A DNA stretch of 64,000 bases, taken from positions 12,710,001 to 12,774,000 of the forward strand of contig AP026541.1 in the NCBI GenBank assembly GCA_026075535.2, in the 5' to 3' direction. Positions 1 to 10,367 of the stretch are shown one piece after another. This DNA is from Tricholoma matsutake. Taxonomy: Eukaryota; Basidiomycota; Agaricomycetes; Agaricales; Tricholomataceae. Both the position numbers and the translations under genes were made by a program. Within the stretch, counting starts at the first letter, position 1; every line of letters begins with the position of its first letter. The notes under the pieces are model-generated. The model was given only the letters and a program-made list of their open reading frames with translations, was not told the DNA's origin and did not search any database.

Positions 1-348
1 TGCGACGGGCTTGTACTTCTTCTTTGAAGCAGTGAGTGTTGGATAGAGAGAGTTGAATGTCGAGATATTGGAAGGGGAATAGATAGAAGAAGATTGCATA
101 GGGGTCGCCGTCAAGGTCAACAAATATGTTGCATACTGTTCACTAGCCATTAAATATAAGTTTGCAATGATTGAAGAAAAGGAATAGTAGTTCAAAGTGT
201 TTGAGGAGTCAATATTGGGAATGTCCGCAGTGTACTCGATAGTAATAGAAGGATTAGAATGGTCATAGGAAATAATGAAAGCGCACTGATCGGCCTCCGA
301 AAGTTGATCCTCTAACTCCGAAAATCCTTTCGAACTACTTTTCGACAT
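1..348 (-). CDS. Ty3/gypsy A pol, N-terminal part, runs off the window
   Basis: Reading the minus strand from an ATG at 346-348 gives an open frame of 116 codons to base 1, ending in a Lys-rich KKKYKPVA segment. That segment resembles the linker found just before the reverse transcriptase domain in Agaricomycete Ty3/gypsy polyproteins; RT itself lies outside the window. The frame is open back to 450, so it overlaps the gag-protease frame (which ends at 384) by 67 bases and lies in the -1 frame relative to it. I see no canonical slippery heptamer in the overlap. The call as pol rests on position and linker type, not on a catalytic motif. Confidence 0.6.
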   Translation of the reverse strand, partial: MSKSSSKGFSELEDQLSEADQCAFIISYDHSNPSITIEYTADIPNIDSSNTLNYYSFSSIIANLYLMASEQYATYLLTLTATPMQSSSIYSPSNISTFNSLYPTLTASKKKYKPVA

Positions 349-383
349 TGATTTGATCGAGGGATCGTTGGAATGGTACACGA

Positions 384-2636
384 TCACATCGAGTTTGGAT
401 CGAGGATGGTAATCGTCTGTGATTCGTTCCAATAGTTCTTTACTGTACTCTCAGTGAGAACTTCAAAAGGGCGTCCGAATAAAATGTTGTATGCTGGGTC
501 GCAAATAATATGAATTTGCATGTATAGCATGATGGTGCCGACTTCACAAGGAACTTTGCGTGCTAAACCAAGACTTTCATCAATACCACCGTTTGCCAAT
601 TGTAGAGGAATGCGGATTGAAGGGTCATAGGTGAGACCGAGTTCGTGACAAACCTCTTCCGACATTGCGATGATTGAGGAACCTGGGTCAACGACACTCT
701 CGACTGGGTTTCTACCGTTGACATTTATAATGACCGATCTAATTGCGTGAGATTCCTTTGTGACGATGAAAGGTTCCGGAATGTCACCAGGGCACAGACT
801 GTTAATATAAGTCTCATAAGGATCATTGAGTACGTAGACATCATCATCGAGGATGTTCATTGCGTTATCGGTTTGCTGAACGCGTCGTGTCGTGACCTTT
901 TCTTTCCATTTAGTTCGAACCTCCGGCGCTACCGAGAGTAATTCTTCAGATGTTAGTGTGATAATAGGAGTCTTCATCGAACGAGTGAAAATGTCTTCCG
1001 CGATCTTGTCCTTGTGAATTGGAGCTTGGATATGGTGCGATGGGCCTTCTTTACCTTTACCTTTACCAGTCGATGCAAAGTTTCATTTGTGAGGCAGGAG
1101 GTACGAGTTCTCTTTAGTGGTGGCATATGGGTGAGCGATAGGTGGCAAGGTTGGACTGGATTCGGTAGCCAATGCTGAGGTCAATGTTGGAGGATTGGTT
1201 GCCATAGATAAAGTGGAAGGTACCAGAGCACGTGGAGCAGTCGTTGGCTGGACTGGAGTAGGTGGGACCGGGTTCGAAGGATGGGGTTGTGCTGCAGGCA
1301 TGTTACGATCAGTTCGAGCATACAGTCTACCACTTTGTAAGGCAAATAGTTCTTCCTCGAGCTTTGCGATGCGATCATTCGCTGTGTTAGATACTTCCGA
1401 TACCTGATACATACCTCTAGGTAGTAGTGTCGATGATATTGAAGATGCGATGTTATACATGAGGGAAGGAGTGATGGTGACCTGTGGGTTTCATCGAAGC
1501 CACTCATTGATGTGTTCCTTGATGTAGCAGCCGGGGATGTTATAAGGAGTGAATTGACCGTTAGGGAGAACTACCTTTCCTTCAGCATTCTTCTTACACT
1601 TTCCTTCGTTAATATAGGACTGGCAAACCAAACAGTCGCTAATAAAATGTCCGGCGAGACCGCAAAAGATGCAAACCAGAGCTTCAATTTGTTCAGGTTG
1701 AAGGCTATTGTTAGCACGAGGTGGGTTAGACGTTTTTGAACCTGCTAGAGCCGTGATGAGAGTAGTTGCAAACTTTTTGAAGATAGCCGAAAGGTCTTCC
1801 AATTTGATCTGAGGTGCTGCTGTCGAGGTGGTCGCTGCCAATGACGAGGTTGCCGAGTTTGAGCTGAGTAGGGAAGAGGTGTCCGAGGAGTTCGATCCAG
1901 CTAAGACAAACTTTGCAGCTTTGTGGATGTGATCGAGTGGGTAGGGGTCATCTGGGTAATGGTCAGGATACTTAAGCTTGAGTCATCGAGCAATGCGCAT
2001 CCACAATCCAGGTTGGAATCCTCGAACGAATGCTCTGCTTTGCTCTGCTTCTGAGATTCTGTTTTTAGTTGACAGGAATTTTGTAATGTTATAAAAGGCT
2101 CGGAAATACAATCCGAGATCGTTCGTGTTGAAGATGCCGATGCATAGTTGCTCGCCAACTAACTTGTCCATATCAGAGATAGACCACTTGTGATCGTCTT
2201 CTGAACCGGGGTAAAGCTTGTGAATTGCGATGCAAAAGTGCTGGAATGAAATGCCAGTGTCGTATTCTGGAATCGATTCCCAGAGTTCGGAAGTGTCAAT
2301 ATTGAGGTAGTGACAGGCATGCTTCTTCATATCCTCCGAGTTCGTGACATTGCATGCGGAGAAAAGCAATTCGAGTTCGTTAAAGTATCTGCAAAGTTCT
2401 TGCAGCTGGGTAGGGTCGAATTTCAGAGCCGTGGAATGACCACGAGCTGGCATCATTGCTTGTGTAGTCATGAATGCGATGTTTCTAGGAGTGGGAGTTA
2501 AAACTTGTGTGAATGATGGTAGAGGAGTCGAAGTGGTTGGAAGGATGAATGAAGATGTGGATGACGAAGATGAAGAAGTAGAAGATGATGTTGAGGGTGA
2601 TGATATTGGTGAAGGGAATAGCCAACGATGAGTCAA
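384..2636 (-). pseudogene. Ty3/gypsy A gag-protease ORF, three TGA interruptions
   Basis: One continuous minus-strand frame holds, in order, a Ser-rich N-terminus, a gag capsid-like region (2636-1983), a CCHC zinc knuckle (C-x2-C-x4-H-x4-C, about 1670-1640), a Pro/Thr-rich linker and an aspartic protease with the VDPGSS active-site motif (about 700-660). The frame is broken only by TGA at 1983-1985, 1491-1493 and 1083-1085. At each place the sequence resumes in the same frame with family-like residues, and the homologous position appears to be Arg. The gene would supply capsid, nucleocapsid and protease for retrotransposition. It is likely dead. An alternative is that the pieces are exons, but no GT-AG pairs are needed to rejoin the frame. 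Confidence 0.75.
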
Positions 2637-3777
2637 TTCTGCTTCGGAAACAGGTATAAGAATATCTCCCGATTGTTCGAGAGATTCGAAGGCGTGACAA
2701 GTGTCAATGTGTAGGTTTCTAGCTTGTGTTGGCCTAAGCCGGGAGATTCGAGATGGATTAGGCGATGAAATGATTTAGAAACCCCTTGCAGTGGGCTCCA
2801 AAATGATATGCTCAACCCGGAAACCCCAAACAAAACCTACTAAAATGGCCTTGGATGGTATAACACGAGTTAGAGGAAGGGTGTGAGGTGGTACTAAAAG
2901 TCACTGAATCCAACCCGATGGAGGCATAAGATGTCCAAGTGGGTACGAAGGGTTTCGATAATGTTCAAAGGGGCGCGAGATCTCTCGATGTAAGTTTGAG
3001 GGAGATTGATAAGGTTTGAGGGTTAGAGGAGACATTCGAGGTAATTGGGAATGGTATAGATGGTTTTACGAAGTGTGTAGAAGGAATATGTGAGTGGGGC
3101 GGCAATGATAGTGATGAGGGGCAATAACGATATACGATGGACGAAGGGTTCAAGGGCTAATATGAAGTTTCAAGGAAGTTCGCGATGATTCGCAGAACTT
3201 TGGGCTAGACGAGAGGCTTGGACTCAAGAGCTGAACTCTTAAATCAGACTATAGTGAAGTAAGACAATCTCTTTCTTTTTTTTTAAGTGAGTAACTATTA
3301 CAAGTTTAAATAAGTTCTGAAGAGGTACTACCAAAAAGGGGAAGGAGAACATGAGGCCTACATGAGGTGAAGTCTAGGATAAAAGATAAACCTCTATCAC
3401 TGAGTAAAACAATAAAAGATAAGAATTAAATCTCCGGAGTCCTGATATGTGTGAAATGTACTCGTCCTATGTCATTACAAACCATCTAAACATTTGAAAT
3501 TTGCCTCATCGTGTCCTTAGTTGTCTTGCGCATGCTCAGTTGGTGGCTGAATAGCTTGGTCAACCTTGCTATGACTCGTCGGCATGTAGTAAGAGTGCCA
3601 GAGGCCATGATGATGGCAGCTGAGCGCGTTCAAAGTGTTCCTATATCATTCGAGGGGGATCGAGGGGGATCGAGGTAGCGTGAGGCTGCTCGAAGCCTGT
3701 TCAGGAGCATTTCGTGAGGCTCGAAGGCGTTCAATGGGTTCCGAGTGTCGTGAGAGATTGATGCGGAACTGCTGTGA
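2637..3777. other. Non-coding 5' flank of gypsy A
   Basis: No supported gene. The sequence is rich in CGAG/TCGA words, has a T-run near 3275-3285 and two GGGGGATCGA repeats near 3655-3675. It probably contains the leader and 5' LTR of gypsy A, but the other LTR is outside the window, so boundaries cannot be set. Confidence 0.4.
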
Positions 3778-3834
3778 GTGGTTACTGACCTTATAGTGCT
3801 AGGTGGACCTATCATTGGCTGGACCAACAGCAGC

Positions 3835-4030
3835 AGCGATGGCAGTTGGAACAGCAAGGGCAGGTGGAATGGCAAGGGCAGGTGGAATGGCAAGGGCAGG
3901 TGGAATGGCAAGGGCAGATGGAACAGCCACTGCAGCGGGAATGGGAACAGCAGCAGGGACAGGATCGGCAGCAGGGACAGGATCGGCAGTGGGGACAGGA
4001 ACGGCACCGGGAACGGGAACAGCACTGGGA
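3835..4030. repeat. 18-bp tandem repeats at the gypsy B insertion site
   Basis: About four copies of GGCAAGGGCAGGTGGAAT run from 3855 to 3924, followed by degenerate copies of an 18-bp GGGACAGGATCGGCAGCA unit. Several frames stay open through it (Gly/Ala- or Gln-rich), which is expected for triplet-type repeats. The array abuts the left LTR. The Gln/Ala/Gly-coding triplet character resumes just after the right LTR, so gypsy B landed inside this low-complexity tract. Confidence 0.7.
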
Positions 4031-4086
4031 ACAGGATCAGCAGGGGGAACGGGAACGGCACTGGCACCAGCCAAGAAAGTGGGGAT

Positions 4087-4507
4087 TGTTAGGAAACCAC
4101 CCCATTACCTAATAAAATGTCATTTTTATTTTATTATGTCAAATTATGCTACATTATGCTAAATGACGCCAAATGATGCCAAATGACACTACATTTTGAT
4201 AGCATGAGAATTGTATTTCGCACACATCAAAATGTACGCACATGTACGAGTGTGTCAGTAACAACAATGTACAATATATGTAACATAGTATATAAACCCT
4301 AAATATACACCTAGGGGACCCAGTTGTGTTCTCTTAGGTATTCCACCTACGTTTTGGGTGTGAAAGGCCTTTGTCAACAAACTCACCTATTAATAACCCT
4401 GTCCATCAAAACCATCAATCCCCCCATCACGAGCACGGATCCCGCCCCCTTCTTGTAGAGAGAACCCACACGGTCTTAGCTAGCAGATAGTTGGTGTCGC
4501 CCTAACA
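4087..4507 (+). repeat. Left LTR of gypsy B
   Basis: 421 bp with TGTTAG...CTAACA inverted ends. The same length and nearly the same sequence occur at 9947-10367. Differences are mostly transitions such as CATGTACGAG versus CATGTACACA, pointing to a moderately old insertion. Confidence 0.95.
4291..4332 (+). promoter_or_regulatory. Predicted LTR promoter: TATA box and R start
   Basis: TATAAA at 4291-4296 lies 31 bp upstream of AGTTGTGTTCT (4322-4332), the segment complementary to the primer-binding site after the LTR. In self-priming elements the RNA 5' end supplies the primer, so transcription should start at about 4322. The TATA spacing agrees with that. Confidence 0.75.
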
Positions 4508-4509
4508 GA

Positions 4510-4520
4510 AGAACACAACT
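4510..4520 (+). promoter_or_regulatory. Self-priming type primer-binding site
   Basis: AGAACACAACT, two bases after the LTR end, is the exact reverse complement of 4322-4332 inside the LTR. Elements of the Tf1/sushi type prime minus-strand DNA from the folded RNA 5' end through such an 11-nt pairing. I did not compare the site with a tRNA set. Confidence 0.8.
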
Positions 4521-4993
4521 TCCCATATCAGTGCACCTTCTCTTACTTGCGCATACATCATTGTTTCACTGCGCCACATCCGATTACTCATCCTTTTGGC
4601 ATGAGCCAGAAGTACTTGTACATATGTAATCTACCTTTTCTTTCATAAGCCGATGCCAGGCCTCGCCTTACATTGCAACCACAAGTGATCGAGAGGCAGC
4701 ACTCATCATTAGGACAGCTGCAACCAGTCAACCAATTGGATCTGGTTTAGTTATGATTTACACCACTCTATTTGGACGACTATTTTAGTTACAAGCCAAA
4801 TTCAGTGTTATTCCCGAGATCAGGCACTGTTGGAAGGGTTATTGATCCGAAGTGTCAAATTAGGCGCCCGACGAATGACAAACAATTGACGAATGATTGA
4901 TGAACCATCATGTGACCCATAAACATTTGGAGAGGTCTTGAAGAACAAGTCTTGAAATCGTTGAAGAAGTGACTCATCACAGATTTTTCAATT

Positions 4994-6091
4994 ATGTGCG
5001 AACCCTCAACTTCTAATCCCGGTCCTAATCCTGTTCCCACACCAGCACTAGAGGCAAAAATTGATGTGCTTACAGTGCAAATGTTGCAATTAGTGTCAGT
5101 GTTGGCAGCATCACAGCCCAGACAAGTGGAAGTACAGCCAGAGACAACAGGAGAAAGAGATGATGAGATGGAGGAGATGGTGGAGTGGATGTCGCAGGAG
5201 GATGAGATGGCAGAGAAATCCGGAAATGGAAAAGCACGCTTACCTAAGTACATGTCCCTGCAAATCTTTGACGGTACCATGGAGAATACAAAATCCTTCA
5301 TCAGCTCTATAGTATTGTACATCCATGGGAGGAAGCCAGAGTTTCGTACAGCTGAGTCTAGGATTATGATTGCTCTCTCATACATTCAGGGGGGGAAAGC
5401 ACAGTTCTGGAGAAACGAGGCTATAAATCAAATTGCCGCAGGAAATAAACCATTTGCAACATTCAAGGAATCTTTGGAGAGATTGGAGGCACAGTTTGGA
5501 GATCCTAATCCAAAGGCAACAGCCAATGCTAAATTAAAGACCATGCGCCAAGGTTCCCTAATGGCGGATGAATTTATTTTGCAGTTCAAAGCAGAAGCTT
5601 CACAAATGGATATGGGAGAAGCCACGTTGGTAGAGTTTTTGAAAGCAGGATTAAATCCCTCTTTATTCAAGTCTATCTACCGACTACCTTCTATGCCAGA
5701 GAAGTTGGACAAGTGGTATAATTGGGCAATGCACCTTGACCGGCAATACCAGCAGGAACAGGCAGAGTCAAAGTTGATGTATGGAAGTAGTAAATTTGGA
5801 AAGTCATCAGGAGGAAAGTCCGAGAAAGGAAAAGCACCTCAGGCGCAAACTCCGAGGGCACAGCCACTGGCCATGGCAGTGACACCTATAGTTACAGAGT
5901 CAGCAGCACCAGCAGAGGCAATGGAGGTTGATCAAGCAGGGAGACGAGCCCCACTTAAATGTTTTAACTGTGGGCAGTTAGGACACATTTCTAGGAATTG
6001 TAGGCAGAAGAGAAAGATTAGGGAAGCTACAATCGAGGAAGTGAAGCCAGAGGAAGGCAGGCAGAAGAATTTTGTGGAAGAGTCCCAGTGA
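4994..6091 (+). CDS. Gypsy B gag (capsid-nucleocapsid), 365 aa
   Basis: Intact ORF from an ATG at 4994. An N-terminal Pro-rich and acidic stretch (aa 1-75) precedes a retrotransposon gag/capsid domain (about aa 85-260; LQIFDGT, then AQFWRNEAI and RLEAQFGDPN). A basic Lys/Ser linker follows, then one CCHC knuckle CFNCGQLGHISRNC near aa 322-336. The product would package element RNA into virus-like particles. It ends at 6091 inside an overlap with pol, whose frame is open from 6022. Pol is in the -1 frame, which suggests frameshift expression, although no canonical X-XXY-YYZ site is visible. This is the only fully open gene of gypsy B. Confidence 0.9.
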   Translation: MCEPSTSNPGPNPVPTPALEAKIDVLTVQMLQLVSVLAASQPRQVEVQPETTGERDDEMEEMVEWMSQEDEMAEKSGNGKARLPKYMSLQIFDGTMENTKSFISSIVLYIHGRKPEFRTAESRIMIALSYIQGGKAQFWRNEAINQIAAGNKPFATFKESLERLEAQFGDPNPKATANAKLKTMRQGSLMADEFILQFKAEASQMDMGEATLVEFLKAGLNPSLFKSIYRLPSMPEKLDKWYNWAMHLDRQYQQEQAESKLMYGSSKFGKSSGGKSEKGKAPQAQTPRAQPLAMAVTPIVTESAAPAEAMEVDQAGRRAPLKCFNCGQLGHISRNCRQKRKIREATIEEVKPEEGRQKNFVEESQ

Positions 6092-9000
6092 AGGTTTCCC
6101 CATTGGTGACCCAGAATCGTTACAGTGTATTAGTATCCGAGGAAACCCAGAATAAATCAGAAAAGGAAATCGAGGAGGAGTACAACCATTCTGAATCATG
6201 TGACAAAAAGGAGTACAACTGTTGTGAATCATGTGACAAAGAAAATTGTCATGCATCATTTCTGAAAACCCCTAAATTCTTTATTTGCTCTGCACGAATA
6301 GAACCTGAAATCACCTTGACTGTGGAACTGAAGACAGTGGACACACATGCAGCGATTGATGTGGAAGCATTGCTTGATAGTGGTGCTACAGGATTATTCA
6401 TTAATTGGTCCTTAATTACCAGAAACGGTATTAGCACACACAAGCTGGCGCAACCTATAATGGTGTATAATATTGACGGAACAGTCAATCGTGGAGGAAC
6501 TATCAAGGAGGAGGTGCCTATGGTATTAAAGTATCAGGAGCATCAGGAGCGAGCCGTATTTGAAGTGTGTGATCTTGGGAAAACCAATCTAATAATAGGA
6601 TGTCCATGGTTATGGAAGCATAATCCCGAAATTGATTGGAAAACTGGGAAAGTACAAATGACTTGTTGTCCTAAGGAATGTAATGTGTATGGGAGGAAGA
6701 TGAGGAAGGAGAAAAGGAAAAGGAAAGAGAAAGAACATCTGAGGAAGTATCCTGTAACGATGGAGGAAGTGGAGGATGAGGAAATGCCAAATGGGGAAGT
6801 TCCAATCATAATCAAGAAAGAAGAGCAGAAGCAAACCTTTAGAGCAATTCGTGGAGGACAGTCGTGGGACAAGAATATTGTGAAGGTGGAGAAGCCAGTG
6901 GAGGAGTGGGTGCTGAAAGTGTATCATGAATATCTGTCAGTGTTCCAGAAGAAGGAGTCTGAGCAAATGCTGGTATGGAAGCCATGGGATCATGGGATCG
7001 AGATGAAGGCAGGGTTTGTGCAGAAGAAGTCAAAGGTATATCCGTTATCTCTGATGGAACAAGAAGAAGTGGATGTGTTCCTGAAGGAGCAATTGCGGAA
7101 AGGATACATACGACCTTCGAAATCACCGCAGATGTCACCAATATTCTTTGTGCCAAAGAAAGACCAAAGGAAGAGGATGTGTACAGATTATAGGTATCTG
7201 AATGAGTGGACAGTGAAGAACACGTACCCCCTGCCATTGATCTCAGAAATAATTGACAAGGTGGGAAAAGCCAAGGTCTTTACAAAATTGGATTTACAAT
7301 GGGGATACAATAATGTAAAAATAAAGAAAGGAGATGAGTGGAAGGCCACATTTGCCACACATCGAGGATCCTTTGAGCTGCTTGTCATGTTTTTCGGGAT
7401 AACAAATAGTCCCCCAACCTTTCAAAATATGATGAACGACATTTTCAAGGATGTAATAGACAAAGGCATGGTAATAATATTTATTGATGACATTCTGATA
7501 TTCACAGAGGATGAAGAAAATCATGAGGTGATAGTGCAGGAGGTGTTATGGAGGTTGGTGGAGAATGATCTATTTTTGAAACCGGAGAAGTGTGTGTTTG
7601 CGGCAAGCAAAATTGAGGTCCTAGGATTATTGATCGGCCCTGATGGGATCAAAATGGATCTGATCAAGGTACAGGCGATCACAGATTGGCCTGCGCCCAC
7701 CCATGTCAAGGAGGTTCAAGCTTTCTTGGGACTTGCAAATTATTATCGTCGCTTTGTGCACAATTTTTCTAAAATTGCCACACCCTTACATAACCTTATG
7801 TGAAAGGGAGTAGTGTGGAGGTGGGGAGAGCAACAGAAGACAGTGTTTGAGGAGTTGAAGAGGAAGTTTGTGGAGGGACCAATATTAGCCCCAGTGGATT
7901 TCACATGCCCTTTACGAGTGGAATCAGATGCATCCAATTTTGCTACTGGAGCGGTATTATCAATGCTGTGCAAAGATGACAAATGGCATCCTTGTGCATA
8001 TCTGTCCCAAGGGTCGAATGATGTGGAGAGAAATTATGATGTGCATGACAAAGAGATGTTGGGGATAATATGAGCATTAGAGGCGTGGAGGAAGGATGTA
8101 TGCATCAGATTGAGATCTGGATGGATCATCAAAATCTGCAATACTTCATGTCTGCTAAAAAGCTTAATCGCCGGCAAGCGCGTTGGGCATTATTCCTATC
8201 ATGTTTCAATTTTCACTTGGTCCACAAAGCGGGAAGCTTAATGAGAAAGGCAGATGCATTGTCCAGATGTATTGACCATAAAAGGGGGGTGGAGGAGGAC
8301 AATAAGAATGTTACCTTACTCAAACCCGAATACTTTCGCATTTGTGCTATGCATCAAGGGCATCTATTAATAGATAGGTCAGCAACAGAAATGTTGTCTA
8401 AAATTAGACAATGTTCAGAAATGGATGATGAAGTAGTGGAAGCCATGAAAGCTCTGAAGGGAGAGAAGAAAGGTAATATTAAAGGAGATGAATGGGCTGA
8501 GGAACAAGGGTTGGTGTTGTTTTGAGGAAAAGTGTATGTACCGAAGGATCAGAATTTGCGAAGGGAGATTGTCCGATTACATCATAATATGCCAACTGCT
8601 GGACACCCAGGAAGATGGAAGACGTTGGAATTAGTAATGAGAAATTATTGGTGGCCTGGAATTTCAAAGTATGTGTTGGGGTATGTGGATGGATGTGATA
8701 CGTGCATGAGGGGGAAGAAATTTCCAGAAAAACCTGCAGGAAAATTAATGCTGAACCCTATACCTAAAGCGCCATGGCAAGATATATCTGTGGATTTTAT
8801 TACTGGATTACCTGAGGCTCAAGGGTACAATGCAATATTCATAGTATGTGACCGCTTCACAAAGGAGGTCCATATTATTCCTACTACTCCAGAAACCTCA
8901 TCATTAGGCTTGGCATGCCTCTATCTAAATCAGGTATGGCAGTTACATGGATTACCCAATACCATTATCTCTGATCATGGACCACAATTTGCTTCCACGT

Positions 9001-9935
9001 TTATGCGAGAACTGAACAAGATATTGGGAATTCAAACTAAATTATCTATGGCATATCACCCGCAGACTGATGGGCAGACAGAGAGAATTAACCAGGAGTT
9101 GGAGCAGTACCTATGTATGTTTGTCAACTACCAACAAACCGACTGGCCCGAATGGCTGGCAATTGCTGAATTTTCCCACAATAACAAATTCCATTCAGCT
9201 ACTCTTATGTCACCCTTTTTCGCAAATTATGGATATCATCCTCGCATGGGAGTAGAACCCAGAAGGGAAGTCAAAGTACAGTCAGTAGAAGACTTTGTAT
9301 CTAAGATGCAAAAGGTACAAGAGGAAGCAGAGGCAGCATTGAAGAAAGCACATGATGACATGATGTGACATGCAGATCATACTCGAGCATGTGCTCCAGA
9401 GTACAAAGTTGGTGACTTGGTGTGGCTAAGCACCAAGGACCTGAATATTCCATGACCTTTGAGGAAACTTTTGGAGAAACAAGTTGGCCCATATGCGATC
9501 TCTAATGTGATCTTGCCTAATGTGGTAGTGCTAAAATTACCCCGATCATTCAAGATTGATCCCGAGATTAATGTATCCCGCCTATGCCCTTACCACCCGC
9601 CCACTATTCCTGGCCAACAAACTACTCCGCAACCTCCGATAATAGTAGAAGGTGCTCCAGAATACGTAGTTGAAGAAATTCTAGACTCACGTCTTCGACA
9701 GAACAAATTGGAGTTCTTAATAAAGTGGAAAAACTATACTGACAAAAATAATTTGTGGGAGCCTGAAGAGAATTGTAAGCGAGCACGTAACGCAATCACC
9801 CAATTCTTTAAACGTAATCCGAATGCTCCACGTTGCATTGTGAGAATGGTGTATGAGGGGATGAGATTCCAGCCTTACCAAAATTTCACAGAGGGGACAA
9901 ACACAATATTTTCTCGCCTGGAAGTCGAGGCATAA
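6022..9935 (+). pseudogene. Gypsy B pol: protease, RT, RNase H, integrase, chromodomain (broken)
   Basis: Domains in order are aspartic protease (LLDSGATG, D at aa 97 counting from 6088), reverse transcriptase (FIDDIL; catalytic DD at 7486-7491; YYRRFV at the end), RNase H (about 7900-8260), an integrase zinc module (HH...CDTCM, 8580-8715), the DDE core (VDFITG, SDHGPQF, TERIN; 8790-9090), a GPY/F-like module (VGPYAI) and a C-terminal chromodomain (EYVVEEILD...WEPEEN, about 9660-9780). TGA codons at 7801, 8071, 8523, 9366 and 9453 each stand where the family has Arg. One frameshift near 8095-8110 joins the frame ending at 8073 to the frame of 8070-9935. The chromodomain suggests targeting to heterochromatin. 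Confidence 0.9.
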
Positions 9936-9943
9936 AAGGGGGG
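9932..9943 (+). promoter_or_regulatory. Polypurine tract of gypsy B
   Basis: AAAAGGGGGG, a few bases before the right LTR (9947), is the expected plus-strand primer. Confidence 0.85.
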
Positions 9944-9946
9944 TAA

Positions 9947-10367
9947 TGTTAGGAAACCACCCCATTACCTAATAAAATGTCATTTTTATTTTATTATGTT
10001 GAATTATGCTACATTACGCTAAATGACGTCAAATGACGCCAAATGACGCTACACTTTGATAGCGTGAGAATTTTATTTCGCACGCATCAAGATGTATGCA
10101 CATGTACACATGCGTCGGTAACAACAATGTACAATATGTGTAACACAGTATATAAACCCTAAATATACACCTAGGGGACCCAGTTGTGTTCTCTTAGGTA
10201 TTCCACCAATGTTTTGGGTGTGAAAGGCCTTTGTCAACAAACTCACCTATTAATAACCCCGTCCATCAAAACCATCAATCCCCCCATCATGAGTGCGGAT
10301 CCTGCCCCCTTCTTGTAGAGAGAACCCGCATGGTCTTAGCTAGCAGATAGTGGGTGTCACCCTAACA
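9947..10367 (+). repeat. Right LTR of gypsy B
   Basis: 421 bp, paired with 4087-4507. It keeps TATAAA at 10151 and is followed at once by the GGGAT target repeat. Confidence 0.95.

Larger units (their letters stand above)
4087..10367 (+). mobile_element. Gypsy B: complete chromodomain Ty3/gypsy retrotransposon
   Basis: Two 421-bp LTRs (4087-4507 and 9947-10367), both starting TGTTAG and ending CTAACA, bound gag, pol and a chromodomain. The direct repeat GGGAT sits at 4082-4086 and 10368-10372, the 5-bp target duplication expected of a Ty3/gypsy integrase. Signals in order are LTR promoter, self-priming type primer site (4510-4520), gag (4994-6091), pol in the -1 frame, polypurine tract (9932-9943) and LTR. 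Several TGA codons and one frameshift in pol mean this copy is probably not autonomous. Confidence 0.95.

Noticed and set aside
6074..6091. Slippery heptamer at the gag-pol overlap of gypsy B
   Set aside because: GAATTTTG resembles but does not meet the X-XXY-YYZ rule, so no frameshift site is claimed.
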